From: Pseudanabaenaceae cyanobacterium MP8IB2.15
GTDB taxonomy: Bacteria > Cyanobacteriota > Cyanobacteriia > Pseudanabaenales > Pseudanabaenaceae
DNA: 8,634 nt
NCBI GenBank assembly: GCA_030248825.1
Contig: JARCMB010000493.1
Coordinates: 1 to 8,634, forward strand
Reading direction: 5' to 3'
Made by a program: the position numbers and the translations under genes. The notes below the pieces were generated by a model. The model was not told where the DNA came from. It did no database searches and was given only the letters and a program-made list of their open reading frames with translations. Numbering within the stretch: position 1 is the first letter of the stretch; each line of letters begins with the position of its first letter. Shown here in pieces: positions 5,081 to 8,634 of the stretch.

Positions 5081-6223
5081 ATGGCTTCTTTAATGTCGGA
5101 ATTTCGTATAGCCAAACGACAAAGACTGAGAGAAAGAGAGCAGTTTGTAGCAAGAGCCAAACAAGAACAATCTCTGAGAATAGCAGAGCTAACTGAGATA
5201 TTTGTGCAATCACAGCAAAAAATATTAGCTACAGAGCAGGCACGTCAAGTCGCCGCACTTGAAGATCAAGCCCAACGACAACAGGAACTGCAAGAGTTGA
5301 AGTCACAGATCCATACTCAAATTCAGCAGTTTGAACAAGAGCGCCTAGAAGATGCTCAAATCGCCAGTACGCATCGGGTAAACGAAGTGATTGCCAGAAA
5401 TATCTCGGTGCGATTACAACTCGAAGAAATTAAAGGCGATCGCCTGATTACGGCTTTTGAAGATCGCCAACAACGCGCTCAAACCGAAAGCGATCGCCTC
5501 GACATTGCCGCTATTGAAACCCAGCAACGCTTGCAAGATATCCAGATCAGAGCTACAGGCGTAAAAATTCAGCTCATTCAACACAAGCAGGAACGTAACT
5601 ACCTCGCTGAGATCGATCGCACCCAAAGAGCTGAAGAAAGGCAAACTCGTGCTGATGCCGTACAAGTGCAACTTGAAGTAATTAAGCTCGATCGAGCAGT
5701 GATGGCAGAGCAATTAACTCAAGCCCTAGCCAGCTATCGTGAACAGCTCAAAGAATCTGTCTGGGGAGGCATAGCTGACGACTTCGATCGAACTGATGAA
5801 CAGATTAATGAGATTATCGATCGATCGAAGTCGATCAGTTCGACTAAGGTTGAGTTAGCCAGTAAAGTGACGATCGAACCAAGTACATCAGATACTTTAA
5901 GCGATTCTTCAACTAATTCTTCAACTGATTTTTCCAGCCAGCCTCCCAGTCTCAAAGAGCCGCGAAAGCCCAAGGCTAAATTGATTGTTAAGGATTCTGA
6001 GCCTGAAATTGTACCAGCAAAGACTACTTCCCCATCTAGCTATGATAAAACCAAGGAATTTATTCAGTCGTATGTGAGTCAATTGGAGGGAAATCCAACA
6101 TTATTAGAAGTAGTCAACGATCGTGATACAGTCAGAGACTTGCTGGCTCAAGGTGCTAATCTTTTACACCTCGATCCTTCTGAGATTCTGAACAGCTTAC
6201 TTAAAATGGTAGAGCACCCCTAG
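5081..6223 (+). CDS. gvpC: Gas vesicle outer-surface strengthening protein GvpC with long C-terminal extension
   Basis: GvpC binds along the outside of the GvpA shell and raises the pressure at which vesicles collapse. The 380-residue product starts like known cyanobacterial GvpC (MASLMSEFR). It has the charged, helical, aromatic-poor repeat region expected, for example TEQARQVAALEDQAQ at 51-65, and the repeat region ends with SYREQLKESVWG at 218-229, which resembles the usual GvpC C-terminus. Short 33-residue periodic motifs occur at 106-121, 157-172 and 190-205, with an extra 18 residues between the first two. Beyond residue 230, where compact GvpC proteins such as the Anabaena type end, there is an extension: a Ser/Thr-rich linker (about 251-290), a basic stretch PRKPKAKLIVKD (294-305), and a predicted helical segment at about 321-380 with the motif GNPTLLEVVNDRD. 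The function of this extension is unknown. There is no signal peptide or Cys. gvpN follows after 4 nt. Identity as GvpC rests on position and pattern as well as sequence. Confidence 0.85.
   Translation: MASLMSEFRIAKRQRLREREQFVARAKQEQSLRIAELTEIFVQSQQKILATEQARQVAALEDQAQRQQELQELKSQIHTQIQQFEQERLEDAQIASTHRVNEVIARNISVRLQLEEIKGDRLITAFEDRQQRAQTESDRLDIAAIETQQRLQDIQIRATGVKIQLIQHKQERNYLAEIDRTQRAEERQTRADAVQVQLEVIKLDRAVMAEQLTQALASYREQLKESVWGGIADDFDRTDEQINEIIDRSKSISSTKVELASKVTIEPSTSDTLSDSSTNSSTDFSSQPPSLKEPRKPKAKLIVKDSEPEIVPAKTTSPSSYDKTKEFIQSYVSQLEGNPTLLEVVNDRDTVRDLLAQGANLLHLDPSEILNSLLKMVEHP
5396..5695 (+). repeat. Degenerate 33-residue GvpC repeat array with an 18-residue insertion
   Basis: A motif of the form R-x4-V/x-x-[LIV]-Q-L-x-x-x-K-x-[DE]-R occurs at residues 106-121, 157-172 and 190-205 of GvpC. 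The last two copies are 33 residues apart, the classical GvpC repeat length. The first two are 51 apart, that is 33 plus 18. Within that interval DRL-x5-[EI]-x-x-QQR appears at 120-132 and again at 138-150, an 18-residue offset. In the DNA both of those copies begin with the same ten bases, GCGATCGCCT, at 5436 and 5490. Confidence 0.6.
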
Positions 6224-6227
6224 ATTT

Positions 6228-7106
6228 ATGACCACTGTTCTCCACGCCAATCCCCGCCAATTTGTTAGCACTGAATACAACAAGCAGATTGCTAAACGCG
6301 CTTTATGTTATCTCCAGTCAGGCTTTGCTGTACATTTACGAGGTCCTGCAGGTACTGGCAAGACAACTATGGCGATGCACCTAGCAGGATTACTCGGTCG
6401 CCCGATGGTTCTGATCTATGGCGATGAAGACCTCAGATCTTCACAACTAGTTAGGTCGCAGTCGGGTTATTCGCGCAAAAAAGTTGTCGATAATTACATT
6501 CACTCCGTACTCAAAGTTGAAGATGAGGTGCGACAGAGTTGGGTCGATTCTAGGCTAACGCTAGCCGCGAGAGAAGGCTTTTCTTTGATTTATGATGAGT
6601 TTAATCGCTCTCGCCCTGAAGTGAATAACGTCCTCCTGAGCGCATTAGAAGAAAAGCTAATTGTGCTGCCGCCCGATAGTTCGCAGTCAGAATATGTGCG
6701 GGTTCATCCGCAGTTTCGCGCTATCTTTACTTCCAATCCAGAGGAATATGCAGGTGTTCATGCCACCCAAGATGCTCTGCTCGATCGAATGATTACGATC
6801 GAAATTGGCGAAAGCGATATCGAAACCGAGAAGCTAATTCTGACTACTAGGATTGGGTTAGCTCCAACTCAGGCATTAAAGATCGTTAACCTAATTCGCA
6901 GTTATCGAAGACGGTCAGAACAAATTAAGACTTCTAGCCTGCGAACTTGCATTATGATCGGTCGGATCTGTCACGAGCATGAGATTCCAGTATCAGGTCA
7001 GAACGAAGATTTTCGCCATCTTTGTTATGATGTGCTTCTATCTCGGTTCCATGAAGGCCCAGAGTCAGAAGCAACTCTATCTAAACTCCTCGACCAATTA
7101 CCCTAA
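6228..7106 (+). CDS. gvpN: Gas vesicle assembly AAA+ ATPase GvpN
   Basis: GvpN is a MoxR-like AAA+ ATPase that is needed for vesicle growth to full width; it probably uses ATP hydrolysis to aid assembly of the GvpA shell. The 292-residue product has a Walker A motif GPAGTGKTT (39-47, Lys45), a Walker B motif LIYDEFNRSRP (120-130, Asp123 and Glu124), a sensor-1 region FTSNPEEYAGVH (Asn170), an arginine-finger candidate in LLDRM (Arg187), and a sensor-2 candidate in SSLRT (Arg239). All catalytic residues are intact and the length is normal for the family. The start ATG is four bases after the gvpC stop with no strong ribosome site, and the stop overlaps the gvpJ start, so the three genes are probably translationally coupled. 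Confidence 0.96.
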   Translation: MTTVLHANPRQFVSTEYNKQIAKRALCYLQSGFAVHLRGPAGTGKTTMAMHLAGLLGRPMVLIYGDEDLRSSQLVRSQSGYSRKKVVDNYIHSVLKVEDEVRQSWVDSRLTLAAREGFSLIYDEFNRSRPEVNNVLLSALEEKLIVLPPDSSQSEYVRVHPQFRAIFTSNPEEYAGVHATQDALLDRMITIEIGESDIETEKLILTTRIGLAPTQALKIVNLIRSYRRRSEQIKTSSLRTCIMIGRICHEHEIPVSGQNEDFRHLCYDVLLSRFHEGPESEATLSKLLDQLP

Positions 7107-7447
7107 TGTCTCAAGCACTTAAAACTAGCGTAGGCGGTTCTACTCTCGCCGATATTCTGGAGCGAGTTTTAGATAAGGGCATTGTGATTGCTGGCGATAT
7201 CACTGTCTCTGTGGGAAATGTCGAACTACTCAGCATTCGGATTCGTTTGCTGATTGCTTCTGTCGATAAAGCTAAGGAAATCGGCATCAACTGGTGGGAG
7301 ACCGATACTCATCTCAGTTCGCGGGCCCAAGAGTTAATGATCGCAAATCAGCAGCTTGTAGAACGAATCACGCTGTTAGAGCAAGAATTAACAGAAATGA
7401 AAAAGAAAGCTCTACCCGAAACCACTAACCATGATGCTATAGGTTAA
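7106..7447 (+). CDS. gvpJ: Gas vesicle minor structural protein GvpJ
   Basis: GvpJ is a GvpA paralogue thought to act early in vesicle formation, for instance at the conical tips or in nucleation. The 113-residue product has a GvpA-like core at about 12-62: STLADILERVLDKGIVI aligns with the GvpA helix, ITVSVGNVELLSIRIR with its beta strands, and LLIASVDKAKEIG with its last helix. It differs from GvpA in having NWWETD after the core and a charged coiled-coil tail at about 71-101 (SSRAQELM to EMKKK). The start overlaps the gvpN stop in TAATG, a sign of translational coupling. GvpM and GvpS are related families; the WW-containing tail and cluster order favour GvpJ. Confidence 0.9.
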   Translation: MSQALKTSVGGSTLADILERVLDKGIVIAGDITVSVGNVELLSIRIRLLIASVDKAKEIGINWWETDTHLSSRAQELMIANQQLVERITLLEQELTEMKKKALPETTNHDAIG

Positions 7448-7458
7448 TTCCAAATCGC

Positions 7459-7464
7459 TATAAT
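7459..7464 (+). promoter_or_regulatory. TATAAT box, possible shc promoter
   Basis: A perfect TATAAT lies in the 56-bp gap between gvpJ and shc, 39 bp before the shc start. The predicted leader would be about 33 nt. No good -35 element is found at 16-18 bp upstream (that place lies at the end of gvpJ), so the box could need an activator or be chance in A/T-rich DNA. It offers shc a way to be expressed apart from the gas vesicle genes. Confidence 0.35.
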
Positions 7465-7503
7465 GTGGTCTGCGATGTTTTTAGTGGTGAGTAGAGTCCG
7501 ATC

Positions 7504-8634
7504 ATGCAAACTCAGGAACGAGTGACAGTAGAAGCGGTAGAGCGTTCGATCGAAGCGAGTCAAGCATATCTGCTCTCGATCCAAAATCCCGAAGGCTACT
7601 GGTGGGCAGAGCTAGAATCTAACGTCACGATTACGGCTGAAGTTGTGCTGTTGCATAAGATTTGGGGCACAGATCGAACGCGGGGATTGCCTAAAGTAGA
7701 AACTTACTTGCGATCTCAACAGCGCGAACATGGTGGATGGGAATTATTTTATGGCGATGGCGGCGATCTCAGCACATCGGTAGAAGCTTATATGGCGTTA
7801 CGATTGTTGGGTGTAGCTGCTAGCGATCCTGCTCTATTTCGGGCGAAGGATTTCATCTTAGCGCGTGGTGGGATTAGCAAAACCAGAATCTTTACTAAAT
7901 TCCATTTAGCTTTGATCGGCTGTTATAGCTGGCGTGGGATTCCTTCGATTCCAGCTTGGGTGATGCTTTTGCCTGATGCTTTCTTGTTTAACATTTATGA
8001 GATGTCTAGTTGGGCGAGAGGCAGCACGGTTCCACTATTAATTGTGTTCGATCGAAAGCCAATTTATCAGGTTAGTCCCCAGATCTCGCTTGATGAACTT
8101 TATAGCGAAGGGATTGAGCAGGTAAAGTATGAATTACCGCGTAATTCAGATTGGACAGATTTATTTTCGATCTTGGATGATGCTTTTAAGCTGGGTGAGA
8201 GTTTAGGCTTAGTCCCATTTCGCCAAGAAGGATTGAGAGCTGCTGAAAAATGGATCTTAGAACGCCAAGAAGCAACTGGAGACTGGGGTGGAATTATCCC
8301 TGCGATGTTAAATTCTCTGTTGGCGTTGCGGAGTTTGGATTACGATCCTGCCGATCCGATTGTGGTGAGAGGTTTGGCAGCAGTCGATCGATTCGCGATT
8401 GAAACTAAAGATACTTACTGTGTCCAGCCTTGTATTTCACCTGTGTGGGATACGGCTCTGGTAATTCGATCTCTGGTCGATTCTGGGCTAGCTCCCGATC
8501 ATCCTGCTCTGGTCAAGGCGGGGAATTGGTTATTGGAGAAGCAAATCCTCGATTATGGCGATTGGTCGGTAAAAAATCGGGCAGGGAAGCCTGGTGCATG
8601 GGCGTTTGAGTTTGATAATCGCTTCTATCCTGAT
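7504..8634 (+). CDS. shc: Squalene-hopene cyclase, N-terminal 377 residues (cut by right edge)
   Basis: This monotopic membrane enzyme cyclises squalene to hopene, the first committed step in hopanoid synthesis. The frame is open to the window edge; full-length family members have about 630-650 residues, so roughly 60% is seen. Visible features include repeated QW-type motifs: QQREHGGWELFYG (72-84), RQEATGDWGGIIP (254-266), and KQILDYGDWSV (346-356). Also conserved are NIYEMSSWARGSTVPL (163-178) and ISPVWDTALV (311-320). The sequence stops at EFDNRFYPD, where the last codon is the first Asp of the catalytic DxDD motif that protonates squalene. The ATG at 7504 gives the expected N-terminus; only a weak purine-rich stretch precedes it. 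It follows gvpJ in the same direction but has no known role in gas vesicles. Confidence 0.95.
   Translation, partial: MQTQERVTVEAVERSIEASQAYLLSIQNPEGYWWAELESNVTITAEVVLLHKIWGTDRTRGLPKVETYLRSQQREHGGWELFYGDGGDLSTSVEAYMALRLLGVAASDPALFRAKDFILARGGISKTRIFTKFHLALIGCYSWRGIPSIPAWVMLLPDAFLFNIYEMSSWARGSTVPLLIVFDRKPIYQVSPQISLDELYSEGIEQVKYELPRNSDWTDLFSILDDAFKLGESLGLVPFRQEGLRAAEKWILERQEATGDWGGIIPAMLNSLLALRSLDYDPADPIVVRGLAAVDRFAIETKDTYCVQPCISPVWDTALVIRSLVDSGLAPDHPALVKAGNWLLEKQILDYGDWSVKNRAGKPGAWAFEFDNRFYPD

Noticed and set aside
5414..5713. Minus-strand open frame of 99 codons, and a further one at 5734-5973
   Set aside because: Both are antisense to gvpC, whose coiled-coil composition and repeat structure account for the region; long antisense frames are a by-product of that codon use.

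Overview
The window comes from a cyanobacterium. It carries a cyanobacterial-type gas vesicle cluster with a near-canonical GvpA and a GvpC, a stand-alone PCP_red protein, a squalene-hopene cyclase, and very frequent CGATCG words, including three full HIP1 octamers (GCGATCGC). I cannot fix the genus from sequence alone.

Left part (1-3303). A large minus-strand gene, cut by the left edge, encodes an exported protein with at least ten helical repeats spaced mostly at exactly 40 residues. A 166-bp divergent spacer separates it from hisC (histidinol-phosphate aminotransferase), which overlaps an mpg/AAG-type 3-methyladenine DNA glycosylase gene.

Middle part (3304-4648). Two minus-strand genes follow: lepB (signal peptidase I, probably started at a TTG codon) and a 59-residue protein that is essentially one PCP_red domain. 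A 382-bp non-coding region then leads into the gas vesicle genes and holds several palindromes and a candidate promoter.

Right part (4649-7447). gvpA, gvpC, gvpN and gvpJ lie in one direction. GvpA builds the ribbed shell, GvpC strengthens its outside, GvpN is an AAA+ ATPase needed for assembly, and GvpJ is a GvpA-like minor protein. A strong hairpin with a T run lies between gvpA and gvpC, which fits the need for far more GvpA than downstream products. gvpC-gvpN-gvpJ are tightly packed (4-nt gap, then a 1-nt overlap). GvpC is the most unusual product: it has a degenerate 33-residue repeat array containing an apparent 18-residue internal duplication, and a C-terminal extension of about 150 residues with a disordered linker and a terminal helical segment.

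Right edge (7504-8634). shc, for squalene-hopene cyclase (hopanoid synthesis), begins 56 nt after gvpJ behind a TATAAT-like box. It is cut at the first Asp of its catalytic DxDD motif. The other usual gvp genes (K, F/L, G, V, W) are not in this window. I found no convincing wholly new system; the GvpC architecture and the 40-residue repeat protein are the best leads.
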